64,000 nucleotides of DNA from Perkinsus chesapeaki (Eukaryota > Perkinsozoa > Perkinsida > Perkinsidae): contig JAAPAO010000124.1 in the NCBI GenBank assembly GCA_013115145.1, positions 1-64,000 of the forward strand. Reading direction: 5' to 3'. The notes under the pieces were generated by a model. The model did no database searches. It worked only from the letters and a program-made list of their open reading frames with translations, and was not told where the DNA came from. Positions 24,105-37,007 of this stretch are shown here, one piece after another; position 1 is the stretch's first letter; each line of letters begins with the position of its first letter. A program made the position numbers and the translations under genes.

Positions 24105-27100
24105 ATGCTGCTCTGTAAAGCGGTGGGTGCCATCATATGTATTACTATACTGACTAAGGCGGCAATACTGCCACTTGATAGCGGTCAGTCATGGGTTGAT
24201 AGAAGTCGAGTTATCGCCGAAGGGGGACGAGTTGAAGAGTAAGGCATGAGCGGACGACTTTGAGCTACTTCCTGCCCTACGGATGTACAACGCGTATTCG
24301 CGATGATGAGCTAACCCTTATCACGTAAAGCGATAGTGGTATAGACGGCACTGATATGAAGAGCTCATAGAGCGCCGCCCCTCGTTCCCGAAGATCGATG
24401 GGACTTTGCAACCAGTCCATACGGCAGGGTCGCAAAGAATACTGTAAATGAGATATTGGCACACTAGGTGGAGCACAACTGCCTTATCTAGCGGAGTGCC
24501 GATGGGGTTTGGTGATTAGTCAGCATTGCACCCGATTGACCGATTGTAGATATCTTCGTGTCGTTCTGCGCTATGACCAGGATATCTACATTCGGTTATG
24601 TGGCACAGAGGAGGTCTACTCAGCTGAGCTCAAAGCCTGCGTTAGATGCCCGCCACGGTATAGCATAACTACTGACCATACCTCACACTTGCAGCTTTTA
24701 GCTGCTTCAACTCTCGCCATATAGAGCCGCGAATAGAAGGAGTGAAATGCATCTGCGACAGGAACAGTCCATCATTATGGAATCTTACACTAGACGACCT
24801 CTCCGAACAGCAACGCAACGCTCGAATGCCTCATCGGCTCGGTAGGGTTGATCATCTTACCTTAGTAGATAGTGAGGTTATCAGACACCGTCTTTGCCGA
24901 TGTTAGAGACCCCACTGTTCATGCCCTCAACGAGACCAATGCCACAATAGCACACTACAGTCGAGGTGTCTGGTAGGGAGCATTATTATCTGATGTATCT
25001 CGAGAACTAATAGTTGTCATGTAGGACTGTTATTGGGCTTCCGATTCAGCTCACGTGCACGAATCATACTGAAGAGGACGATATCGCCGAGGCTATGATC
25101 AGGCGCTTTGGTCACCTTGCCCCTCCAGTAAGCGAACTAGTTATGATTGTCGAATGGAAAACGGCGAAGATACCGTCGGACACACTGTGGTGGACTTTAC
25201 GACCTCGAACGTCTTTTGGAGTGGACGAAAGTATAGACTCTATGTTAACACAAATGGCTATGGTCCAACAACCGGGCGTTATTGCATTGCTTATTCCTAC
25301 AAGTGAGTGAAGTGGCCTTATACACGTTTAGTGGTTCGCTCAGGGATCATCCACCACAGAAGTGTCTCTACTCCAGGGTTCATGAGCTCCGACGATATCA
25401 TCAGGTTGATTGATATACTGTTGAGGTTGCGAGCATCTCGTCAGGCGTTGTTCGATAAGCTTCCCTAACGATGGTCTCATCAGCGCCGATCGCGGAGGGG
25501 CTTTCTTGTCCTCTGTGGACCTGAGATCGCTCGAAGATCGTAACTGGCCATTTTACTGGTTAAGCTGTATTCAATAATTAGGCACGTCGAGTGCAGCAGG
25601 AAGTTGTGGGATAGATTCAGTTCAGAGGGTCATCGATCAAATAGATGCTGTGACCGATCGGGCGTCGTCTACAGCAGTGAGCTCTTCGCAGGTTAAACTG
25701 ATGATGAAAGAAGCGGGTAGGCTAAGCCAGAGCTGTACGGATCATAGCAAGGAGTATCCTTACTCTGAGCCGGTCATTGCAGGCAGTACCGTTACTGAAG
25801 AGAGAAGCCTGCGGATAGGTAGGCCTTCATTCGCTCATCTATTCATCGCAAGCGTCATGCTGAGGACGATGCACTTGAAATCCTTCGACCCTTGAGCAAT
25901 AACACGTGACATAAATAATCGGTTTATTACCCTCATAATAGGAGTTTTCGCTGTGTGCTCTTCCTTCGCCATCCACACTTGTGTAGTTTTAGCAAAGTCA
26001 ATGGCCTCTATGCTCAGTTCATCGATAGCGTGCCCAAAATGATAATTTCCAGATAGGGCTCGTATCAGGTATACTTAAGTATTTATCGACTTATAACGTC
26101 AAGCTAGCATCGCAAGTGAGCGGATCACAACCGTTATGCACCATGTCATACTGCTACCTTTAGTCACCCTCTTAATATCTTTCCGACAGGTACACAATTT
26201 GGAATCGTCGACGTCTGCGTAATCTAGCCAACCGTGCTATGTCCTATACGGCAATGGATACTTTTGGGCGTTGTTGGCAGCTTGCTGAGGACTTGGTCAT
26301 TCCACACTTTGAAGAGCTCTCTTCTAGTACTCCATTTTGCAAGCGTGACCCGATCGTAGATGCTGAGAGGTGAGCGCCTCCGAAGGACACCACTTGCTTC
26401 TTTGGATAATATTTTGATTGGACAGATAGACTTCTTCTTGCTAATTGCTATTGACATTTTACTAGTTCATCAGGCAAACGGGCTCTTGCTGATTATTTAA
26501 CTCATTCCCTCGCTCCTCCAGCTGCTAGCGGAAACACCAATGCCGTCGTAAATGAATAATTTATCATCGCCGGTGTGTCATTCCATCACACATTCCATGT
26601 CAATTGATCGGGATCCTCTAGTATCCGTTCAGACTGCAAGTATGTGCTGTTTCAGCTATTATGGAGACCCATGCTGCAATGCTGCCATTTTGCATGAGAA
26701 GCCGTGCCAGTCTCGAGCGGCGGTAACGGGGCTATCGTCTCAGCCTTGGAAAGTAGCATATTTGATACGTTCAGTGCCATTGACATGTTCACATCAGATC
26801 AATGTCACTCTGGCTGCTATGAGCTGTCTGAAGGATGACACAGGCTCTGCTTCCTACGTTCGAAAAGCACTGCAAGTTGGCAGCACTGTGGTTCATCGTC
26901 AATTGTTCTCTGGAATTGGAGATGATTGTGACGCTCGGGTGCGCTTGGACGTTTTCCCTTCTACACGATGATTCTTCCCACTTTCCACCGAGTCACTCAC
27001 AGCTACAGTTTCTGTCTGACTACTATTGTATACCATCGTTGCTTGTTACCCTTCGTCATGTTTTTTCTGACAACTGCGCGAAAGCTCTGGGCGCGGTTTT

Positions 27101-30100
27101 GCTGACGTGCATATAGGCGAACGCACGGCTTGTATAATCTGTGCCGCATTGATACTTGACGTCTGTCCGGAATCATTGAGCTGCTTGATCAGATTAAGCG
27201 AGATCTCCTCATTGAGTCTAGGGTCCACTCGTCAATCGAGTCCTGCATGGAGTCTGTATATGGGCGGTGAGTCTGGTAGGGATCTCACCTGATTGCTAGT
27301 TATTAATTAGATACAATCGAAGAGTTCACATGCGGGTTGGTTCGGCCTGTACTAAGGACTCTGATTGCAGTGCTAGTGGCCAATGCCTTATAAGTACACG
27401 ACGGGAGGATCGTTACCGTACAGCTTGGCGAGATGTAAGCTTGAAAACTACACTGCATTCATCCGTTAGCGGCGTATGCATTATGTTAAACTTAAAGACT
27501 CGGTATACCACAGCTTTATAATTTATGATACTCACCTTGCTTACTCCTTTTTACATAGCGAGTCCCTATTTAGGCCCATGAAGGTGGAATGAAACGAGAC
27601 CCTAACAGCAGACGTGTTGGCAGCGGCTACTGTAGAGTTCTCTCTGGTACGGACGAGATACCCCCTTTCGAAATTATCTATTGTATAGGCAAGGCTGCAT
27701 TAGTAGCCCTGCTCCAGTGCTTGGAGAGGGACTGGAGCCCGCTTATTACCAGAAATATTGCAATCGAGCTTGGTATGGGCCTCAATATTACCGTCGACAG
27801 TAAGACTGCTCACCCAGCAACTACCAAGCGCCGAGTCAGGTGTTGCTGAGGAGTTGATGTCAAGCGTTGGAATCAAGGGGAAGTGTGTGGGGCCTAAGAC
27901 TCCCCTAGAAAGTAGCATCTCCTGTGAGCTACTATACCGGCAAGGTTATAGTAGGTTACGATGATGACTTCAACGCTGGCAAGGATACCGCAGAGAAGTG
28001 TATCATGAGATCCCCTAAGACTTGCAATTGGAACATTAATGTAGGTCCTCAGGCTCATGGAACAGCAGCAGCAGCAGCCACCGCCTGCTCTATATCTGAC
28101 ATTCTTAGTTGTATACTTGTGTCCATTGAACACTGTTTGAGGTCATTAGCACTGGTACAGTCACAGTGTTTCACAATCGCAGTATGCGCAGTACTGAAAT
28201 GTTTCATACTTGATTTTTCTTAGTACTCCGATGATGTAACATCGGCTTGTGTATGAACAAGGCTTCCGACAGTCTGTATTGTACAACTAATATCAATCAA
28301 ATCGATATGTCTCAGATTATCTCTAGAGATTTCTGCGAGACCAACTACGATACAGACACGAGTTCTTGCCGACCTTTCGACGAGCAATGGGCGTAATCAA
28401 GCCTCTTGGAGGGCGTGCAGCCTTTGTGGCATCAGTTACCAACAGAGCTCCCCTAGTGTATGCATGCCTGTGAGTGAGCGATCAGATCAGCATTGTTGGG
28501 AGGCATTCGATAAGCTTGTAGAGACCACAGAAGAGTCGGCATGAATCTGCTCTGCTTCTGGAATAGTCTATACAGAATGTGCCTAAATGAAGCCACTACT
28601 ACCGAGCAGGCTGCTGCATGTGAAGCCCGACGTATGCTACACACACAATGGTTGACTGAATGCACTACTACAGTGTGCGATATAGTCGAGGCTCTAGGCG
28701 GTTCAGAGTAAGCTTTCAATTCATGCTCCTCACTCTCTGAGATGTACATCAGGTCTGGTTCGGGTTTTGTAAGCACAAGCCTCATCGACCAGCACTGTGA
28801 GACCGTGTCCCGATATTGATATGTTCATGGTCTCAGGCACTGTTACGAATAGGAATACAGCAATGCTATGTATGGATTCCTGTAGAGAGACCAGCGGCCC
28901 CCAGCCTTTAGCAGCCAGGGAGTGCTACAGGCCGATGGACCCTACTGAGACTGAGGACGACTGTAAGCGATCGAGTCACGATATAGTCCTTATAAGCATT
29001 CGACAGGCTTGAGAAGCATCGAGGGTGACGTTCAAGTACATTACCGTGTCGATGATGGAGTGGAGGTCCCCACGAGCGGAATGGTATTGGAGACTGATGA
29101 GCTTATGCGATCGCCTCATCCCCAACCGGCTTTTTGTACGTATTTGTTATACGCTAGTTAATAAAGTAACGTCGAGCTTGGAAAGGCACTGTGAGAAGCT
29201 TCGTCAAGGGCCGCAAATCGGCCCGACTTGTCGATATAGAAGCCCAGATGCAGAAACGTTGGGAGGCCGTCGCTCTATGGAAGGAGCAAGCCAAACAGGT
29301 GCGTCTGCTGATTCTTTCTGATGCTTGCGATCTCGTGGCTGCAGGGTAAATTGATGGCACAGGCTGAGCAGTACGACTTCAGCCAGCCTCGACTAGAGGA
29401 TGATATTGGAGACTCGCCTAGTAGGCGAGTGACCCCCTCACTTGCTTTCGTAACTCCTCGTGCAAGGTGACATCTTACAGAAGGCCCTTAGCGAATCATG
29501 TCATGCGCAGTGTGCATGCGACTGTGCCAGCTGTATGATCAACGGCACCGACACGTTCACGTTTGAATGCAGCTCAGCGGCCAAACTGCTCCGCAAGTAG
29601 ACTTGTCTGAGTCCTGTTTTCTGTCACTAGACAGTTTGTGTAACGGTTTGTCCCGATTTCTGTTCTCTATGATCAGACCAGGAGACTCATCCCCGTCCTG
29701 CACACCATGCCAAGTGTGCTGCATAGATCAGTGCTTACCCGACTGCTTGCTTGATAGGGGCCAATCACATCTGTGAGTGAAGGGATTCCCCACTGAGCTC
29801 AGTTTTTTTAGAAGTACTGGAGCTTCAGCTGCAGTGGAGTATGATCCAGAAGTGTTCCAGCCACACGTTGTTCAGTCGACCGTAGATTGCAAGAATTTGC
29901 TCATCGGTGATGCTCCCATGCACCACTGGTGGATCCATTTGCTCAGATGCGGACACAGCTTACGATACCAGGGTCCCTTGGACGGCCTCGAGCGATGCTA
30001 GTTATAAGAATATGTAGGACACTAGCTCTGCACCGCACTGTGAAGATTTCTAGCATCTCTTAGTGAGCGAATGAAGTGCCTTCATCAACGGAATACGTGC

Positions 30101-33100
30101 ATTCATAATATAGGATCGCGGGAGGATATCTTGTTGGGCTCCCAATCAGGTAAACTGTAAGACCACATCAGAGTTATGGTAGTGTTGATTCCTTAGCCGT
30201 TGATCCCGTCGTTGCGTACGAGATCTGCGAACGAGAAGTGTTGGCCGGCACAGTAAATCCCGACACACGAAGGTGACTGGTAAGGGTGAATGGGTCGGAC
30301 GTTATTAGTTCTTAGGATGCAGCAGATCTGGCGGTCTCGAACTTACCCTTTCACAGAAATAACAGATTTTGGCAAAACATTGCTCGGCCTCACTAATGAT
30401 AATTATGTTGGAGGTGAGCATTGCTTTTGACTACCGCCCCCTTCCATCACGACCTTGTCAGGTACGTTCCTGAATTGGGATATCACTATGAACTATGGTA
30501 AAGGAGGATGCTACTACCGATTACCGGACCCTTTACAAACCTTTGGAGGACCAAACAGAGCAACGAAGCCTTATCTTAGTTCGATTCAAAGTCAAGTGTA
30601 TGCAGATCTGTTCTCTGGCCAGGGTAAGAGTAGCACTTGGTCACAAACGGCTTGACATACTTGCTTGTTACATCTGAGTTTTCGGACTTCTATTGACACC
30701 CAAATATCGACTCAAAATGTCGCGGTGCTGTTGACGCCTGTAAAGGTCAATGCTGTCAGGGCTCGATAAGACTTAAGGCAAACTACCTGCTGTAGACAGC
30801 TTCTTGTAGAGAAGGCAACAGCACGAGTACAGAGTCCATCTCTCGCCAGGTATAGCTTCCCAAGGGTGGCCGAGCGAGTTCTCGGCAGCTTCCCAAGAAT
30901 TTGTGGAGTATAATTTGACCCCACCGGCATCAGCTAATCCGCAGCTGGTCGCTCAATATGAAGCCTGGAAGAGTCGATATCAGAATCTGGCCTGTAGATC
31001 GACCGACTCGATGACGTGTGCTTTGCAGAGATTTCACTGCTGGAATGAAGCTATCAGATTCTACATGTCACGACCAAGCCGTCATTGGTCCCAAGGCTTT
31101 CGAACCACAAGTCGTAGCTGTTCTTTTCCGGTATGTAATGTGGACCACGGAGTAACGACAGCTGCCGGAAGGGTAAAAGAAAAGTTTCCGCCCAGGTGAG
31201 AGACGAAGAGCTTTGCGCAGAGAAGTCGGGCTGCCTCGGAGCTGAGTGCCCATATTGCAAAAGTGACAACCTTCCTACTGAGCCTGATGGCATATGCCTT
31301 GACTACCAAGTAATCATAGGAGCTTCTCAAACAACAACAACTACTGGCCTCCAGCCTTCCAGCGAGACAGAATGCCATGAGAAGCAGGGAGGAATTTGGA
31401 TTGAAGGAAGCCTGTTCAACGTCACTTCTGGCAAAGTTGATCAGACTCCACCTGGTGAAGGAGTCTGTGCTTTGCCCCACAGGCCGTTGGTGTACGACAA
31501 CACGAAAGGCTCTGGTGGGCATCTGATACAGGTATTGCGTTGGCCCCTTACAGACGATACGAAGATGCGCCGACTTTGAGCCTTATAGTACATGCGAAGT
31601 GGATGAAGTAGCGAAGCTCATGAAGTGCAGATCGGCCCACAGGTGAGCTACCCTCATTGCAAGATTCGAGTCGACCATCTGTCAGGCAATGCCAAGACCC
31701 AGTATCTTGTGGTCTATCGGGACGGTGCTCGAGTTCACGGAGTTTGAATCTGAGAGAAGGAGGCGCTCCGGGCAGGTAAGCACGTCGTTCCGTCCTTTTC
31801 CTGATAAGTTGTAGATGCATAATCCCGCGCCTCGACTTTGATCTACTTCGTCTAGTCTGTCATAAAGCACTTGGAGTGTGTTTCTTCCCAATACATGAGA
31901 GCCCATGGGGATTGGTGGTCGTGGACATGGCGGAGGTATCGGCAGACCTTCTAACACCTGGTGCAGAGACTGCAGGGATACATTCTCGGTTGGGTAGAGG
32001 AAATTATGATCCTTCATTATTCAAGTGAGATGTGCTCAGCCTCAGAGACTTTTCATCGGGTGTTGATATCAGCTACACGTTATCGAGGACTGGTAAACTC
32101 GATAGGCAGCGCTGTCAGGAGGTGGGAGAGGAGATTGGTATGTCTCCTCTCTGGGTGGAGAGCTCGTGGACACGACAGGTGAGGAACAGAGTAAATACCC
32201 GATGCAGGATTCGAACCTACGACCATCTGCTCCGTAGGCAGACATTCTATCCAGCTGAACTAACCGGGCGTTAGAAATATGCGGAGCGTTGAAGAGTCTT
32301 TCGAGTACAACTCCACTGCTTTTCAGGCTTGCGAGGCGCTCCAGGGCTGTTGCATGATGAAGCGGCGGGGAGACTCTTCGGCTTGCGAGCTATTCTCGGG
32401 CAAGATCTTAGTGAGTTATGGTGCTTGCTCACCTACGCGCATCTCATGGCATCAGGATGCCTCTAACTCGACTGCCCTCGTGTTCGAGCGCGCTCGATGC
32501 CTGGAGACAGGTGGGGAGTGGCGATCGGTATGGTCATGGATCGATAGAGGGATGTGGATTTCCTCCGGAGAGCTGAAGTCGGCGTGTCCGTTAGTTTCAA
32601 TGTCATTTCCCGCATTCAGAGAGACCGGTCTGTCGTACACAGCAAAAGCCTTCATGCCAATAAATAAGTGGATACCAGATTACGAAGTCGATAGGAGCGT
32701 GAGACTGTCTAATGCGTGACAAGCCAGGGTCTTAACGCGTCACATTTTCCAGAAGCTGCGTGGCGTGCTCCTGAGTGCGTTCGGCCGGCTGACCTCTGAC
32801 GCATGGGTCGATTATATACGATGCCGAATGTCACCAACGTTGAAAGCAACGACGCTCATAGCGCAGATTTGTAGCCCACAATCGGCCCAGTTGGAGCCAC
32901 ACATTCGTGATTGGCTCGCTCGGTAACGGACTACACTTCGGAAATTCAACCTATCCACGACAGTTACGAGGAAAATCTTGACGAGTCTTACGAGTCTTTT
33001 GACCCGGCGGGACGGTCCTTTGAAAGGCTATCCGACATCAAGGGGTTGCGTGTTAGCTGGTTATCAACTGAAAGGCTAATGCAACATGGACTAGCAGACA

Positions 33101-34850
33101 CAGTGGTCACCGGTGATGGAACTAGCGTAGCTTGGCAAGAGTAAGCGGTCATAAAGCTTGTCAGTCGCTATCTGTCTTGTAAGGCCCTGTGGCGCAACGG
33201 TAGCACATCTGACTCCAGATCAGAAGGTTGTCCGTTCGAATCGGGCCGGGGTCATTTAGCTCATTCTTCGCTTCTTCCCCGACGATATTTTCAGCTCATT
33301 TCTGATCGGCTCAATTAACTAGACTCCTCATTCTGGCAAAGCGCGTTTGTTGTAGGTCAACCGTGTTATCAGCGGACGAAGAGGAGCTCATCGAAGGATT
33401 AGAGGAGGCGCAGAGGTCTTCAGAATCCTCCACTGTCGTGGTCCAATAACTATGCCTCCAGGTCCTACGGGACAAACATGATTAAAGTCGAGACCATTCC
33501 AAGGGAAGAAGCTCTTACATTAGCACCTAACCTGTTAGCGTTGCCAGGAAGATACGCGTAAGTTTCATGACCAACACCACGGTGACATATGACCCGTAGG
33601 TTCGCTATGGCTAAATTGTCGAGGATTTCGCCAACGGCATCACCTACACCACCACAGGCCACGAAGTTGCCGGGGTTCACTAAGGTACAACTCGCTATAG
33701 CAGGGAGGTTGCTCTCGCCCTTCTCAGGTCGGATCCGACTCCTATCCCGAAGCCTTCATACAGTTTATGATTAGGATGGCCAATCCTGAGCTATTCACGA
33801 CTACCACCATGTCACCGGAGCAGAAAGCAGTAGCTCGCACTTTACTGGAGACCGGTCCATGATTACCCCAGGAAGAGGAATCACTTAGCAAGCTGTATGC
33901 TGGAATGAAGTCGGAGGATCCCCGACTTTATCTTACTTACGAATTCAATGAAAGCTCAATCCATGATTCGGAGGGATTGGTATGTTGTTACCTCAATTCA
34001 AGTTGTACTGCGTGCCTCCTTTAGATAGGCAACCCTGTACCATTCACGAATTCGTCATCTTGTTGGAGTAGCGTATCCAATTCGCAGGTAGACCAGATTG
34101 ATATCACGCGTTAATCGGGTATGATCTTGCGACTTCAGGGACGTGCTGTTGGTCAAGTTGTCGGGGACTGCGTTCATCTACAATTCGCCCGTCCACTTGC
34201 TGCTCCAGTGGAGCTATGCCTACCTATAGCCCCTCCTGAAATTGTGCCTCGTAACACTACAGCCTTTGTAGCAATTAATGTAAAAGAAGACTATATTCTC
34301 ATGTCAGGATACAATGGATTTTGGCGTGCTTCGAACAGCTCAAAGGTTCGGCTTGATCGAAGCCACCGATGGATTTATCACACCGGATTCCACGTCTGAA
34401 TGGCTAACAATTGCGTCGCAATTACCTCGTATGGAACAGATACGGGCTACTAAGACCAGGCGACAGATGGATTCGTGCACTTGGGAAACAGCTCACCAAA
34501 GCGACTGATACGTACATATGCGCCTTGGTTATGGAACAGCATCGGACGTGAGTAACCTTTCCACTGAATAACTGCTCATATTCGATCACAGGTACTGTCC
34601 TATTATGAGGATGAATGACTCAATGCATGTTTGGCCCGCAGATGAGATAGTTTTCGCTGAAGATACTCCATCTGCTGAGACTTCATGCAACGAGATTGAT
34701 ACGTACCATATTGACCACGGCGCATTTTGGACAACGGTATTCTGTAGAATACTCGATAACGTGCATCGTACACAATTTGCCGGAGAAGACATCTCATACA
34801 AAGAACTTGGCTCACTTCGGACGACCTCAGATGACAAGTCACCGACCTAA
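24105..34850 (+). CDS. Giant multi-exon cysteine-rich surface/secreted protein (possibly more than one gene)
   Basis: A signal peptide starts at 24105 (MLLCKAVGAIICITILTKAA). Dozens of short exons follow, nearly all with paired cysteines and extracellular character. Examples are CGTEEVYSAELKACVRCPP near 24590 (resembling the GCC2/GCC3 Cys-rich modules of alveolate surface proteins), GVKCICDRNSPSLW near 24755, ACTKDSDCSASGQC near 27345, FCETNYDTDTSSCRPFDEQW near 28335, ECPYCKSDN near 31240, CQDPVSCGLSGRCSSS near 31700, and ACEALQGCCMMKRRGDSSAC near 32330. A cytosolic-looking coiled stretch EAQMQKRWEAVALWKEQAKQ occurs at 29240-29300, so a gene boundary or membrane crossing may lie there. The last blocks (33360-34850) include PVELCLPIAPPEIVPRN. 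I did not close the whole model. Function is not recognised; adhesion or receptor roles are only guesses. Confidence 0.5.
32196..32269 (-). tRNA. trnR-ACG: tRNA-Arg (anticodon ACG), antisense inside an intron
   Basis: On the minus strand a full cloverleaf can be drawn. The acceptor is GCCCGGT/ATCGGGT (G-U at the ends allowed), with an ordinary D arm. The anticodon arm is TCTGC-CTACGGA-GCAGA, giving ACG, and the T arm contains GGTTCGAATCC. The discriminator is A. It lies within an intron of the plus-strand cysteine-rich gene, between the exon ending SSWTRQ and the exon starting ACEALQGCC. Confidence 0.93.
33183..33254 (+). tRNA. trnW-CCA: tRNA-Trp (anticodon CCA), copy 1, sense in an intron
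   Basis: The 72-nt cloverleaf has acceptor GGCCCTG/CGGGGTC, anticodon arm TCTGA-CTCCAGA-TCAGA and T arm GTCCG-TTCGAAT-CGGGC. The D stem has one mismatch (GCGC/GCAC). It lies between exons of the giant cysteine-rich gene in the same orientation, within a putative intron from about 33141 to 33349. Confidence 0.93.
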
Positions 34851-35518
34851 CCCTCCTGACGAACGATGACCTGTTATAGATACCACTGTACCGAGTGCAA
34901 TGGTGGCTTACTGAGCACCAACACATCGAATTCTTCAGGGTATCACGGTAAATATTGTAACTCCTTGAGATAGGTGTGTTCCTCAGGATAAACCTGCCGC
35001 TAAATGGTGAACCGAAAACAACAGCTGCCCCACAAAAGTCAATGGCAATAATGTCATTCGATAGGCTTCTCATTAGCTTCATGCTCATCTCGATATTCAT
35101 GCCGTGAAACCCAATATATCATGTTGTGCAGTTAGTGGACGCGCAACCTCAACGTGGAATGTTGGTGCGCCTGTCGCGGCCATGAGACCGGGAGAGACTA
35201 GCAAGAAATTAACAATTGGGCCCTGTGGCGCAACGGTAGCGCATCTGGCTCCAGATCAGAAGGTTGTCCGTTCGAATCGGGCCGGGGTCATTTTGAGGCG
35301 AATCCTTGCGGTTTTGGCAAAACCACATTCCCTATCCTAAAATCAAGCTACGCGTGGCACCTTAAAACATTTATCCGTAGAATTTCAAGTAAGAACTATC
35401 TCGACAAATTGAGAGCAAGAGCCTCATCTTGGAATGGTTAAGGAACGTGTATTATAGGTCTCATTGATTTCACGAGGGGCTCACTAAACGCAACTCGTCA
35501 CAGTCATTTCAATGAACG
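34851..35518. other. Intergenic between convergent genes, containing tRNA-Trp copy 2
   Basis: No protein gene is supported here. The minus-strand frame across 34603-35100 is antisense to a clear plus-strand exon (34600-34847) and is rejected. Confidence 0.5.
35219..35290 (+). tRNA. trnW-CCA: tRNA-Trp (anticodon CCA), copy 2
   Basis: It differs from copy 1 at 33183-33254 by two bases only. Here the D stem is perfect (GCGC/GCGC) and the anticodon stem has a G-U pair. It lies between the end of the cysteine-rich gene and the SET-domain gene. Flanks show little similarity beyond the gene itself. Confidence 0.95.
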
Positions 35519-36199
35519 CTATTCAAAACAGTTGAATCGTTGTTCAGGCCTCCAGTAGACTTCACCGTATGATGCAAGGACTTCCCTTCCGGCCTAATTT
35601 TCAATCTTATACTTTGCAATGAGCGAAAGTCACCAACCGGAATATCTTGGATCGCCAATACGTTAGCAATTTTCCGTTTCTTGTCTTTAATGAATTTAGC
35701 GTTGATCCTTGTCGCGTCTTTACAATCATTGATGTATCTTCCCCAAACTTTAAATGAATACTTCGCATCGATGTGACAATTGATGCCAAACCCTCCTAAA
35801 AAGAGAAATAATACGATGAAACCACACATGCTGAGCTCGGCGCTGCTGCCATACCCATAATATAAGACCGATCTTCTGTCTGGAGAACCTGCGCTAAACT
35901 GAGGCTTCTTCCAGAATATTCGCATATGAGGGATCCTTCAGCGAAGTTCTCCGTTGTGAAGAGGCCAAGCTGACCGTGGACCACTTCAGACTCTTTAACT
36001 TCCAAACCTTGAAATGCATCGGTGTGATCCGTAATATTCCAAGCTGTAGGAGCCACACGTATCTGATATGCTTACCAGGAAAAGTCGAATAATCGAATTT
36101 AACTCGATGAAGAGGCAACCCCGGAATTATCTCCAAGCTTCCATCGAGGGGCGCCTCGTTACATGACGATCTCGCAACGTCATCATTGGAGTTGGCCAT
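35519..36199 (-). CDS. Small SET-domain protein (putative lysine methyltransferase)
   Basis: Four exons close in phase: 36076-36199, 35855-36043, 35638-35795 and 35519-35593, giving 181 residues. The protein is almost only a SET domain. It has the N-terminal strand ESEVVHGQLGLFTTENFAEG, then SLICEYSGR, then GFGINCHIDAKYSFKVWGRY, and the C-terminal DIPAGREVLASYGEVYW, which matches the usual G-E-E-L-x-x-Y-G-x-x-Y block. The substrate-binding N-H-S-C of typical SET enzymes is replaced by N-D-C in INDCKDATRINAKF, so activity is uncertain. There are no flanking zinc-binding pre- or post-SET cysteines. Function in chromatin or on a non-histone target cannot be told. Confidence 0.82.
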
Positions 36200-37007
36200 A
36201 AGCTACTGGAAAGGTATGGAGAGCAATCACTTATGGCATCATTCCGAAAGGTGTGAACGTCTCCTTTAACCACTCGAAAAAGAGACTTACCCACCACCGG
36301 CGGCAAGACCTTTTATCACAACAATGTTGCCGACCAATTACTAGATGAAACACAACAGATGTTATTCTCTTTTATCTCAACCACTACAGTTTACAACCTT
36401 GTAGCAAGGCCTTGAGCAATCTATTCAATAATAACACTACATGATTCCTACAGGAGTATTGCTCGCAGCATTAGTAAAACGTTATCTCCATTATTGGCAC
36501 TTTGGCACTCAGAACCATAGGAGATGGGCACGGAAACCCAAAGAATAAATGCTACGATTGAGTTATTTGAGAAGAGAGTCATACACTACGTTGCCAGGAA
36601 CAATTAGCTACGAAGCACATAAAGTAAACACGGTACTGCGGATCAACCCGCAGACGATGATGGACTACAGCCACACCTGAAAAATGGGTACTCCTTGGAA
36701 CCGAACAAGGGAACCATGAAGAGCGGAAATTAATGAGTAACCTCCACGATGTCGACGAGGGGAAACTCTTAGCGACTGGTGGCAACAAATGTGTCAGGCA
36801 CCAGATCGAAATGAGACACTCAGAACAGAAAACAGCAATAGAAAATAGTAAAAACGCTGCTCATCGCTACTGTCAACCAAGTGTCTTTGCACGTTAAGTA
36901 AATATTCACAATTTGTTGAGTAGTACAACTAGTCAAGCAATAGAGAAAGTAACAGTAAGAAAAGCTTCAGTTAAGCTCGATAGATTATAGTGATGTTTGA
37001 AATTACA
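36200..37007. other. Intergenic, no gene seen
   Basis: Frames under 70 residues only, with no recognisable domain or RNA on either strand. Confidence 0.5.

Noticed and set aside
34603-35100. A 165-residue minus-strand frame.
   Set aside because: It is antisense to a plus-strand exon with clear coding character (MRMNDSMHVWPADEIVF) and has no domain or signal.
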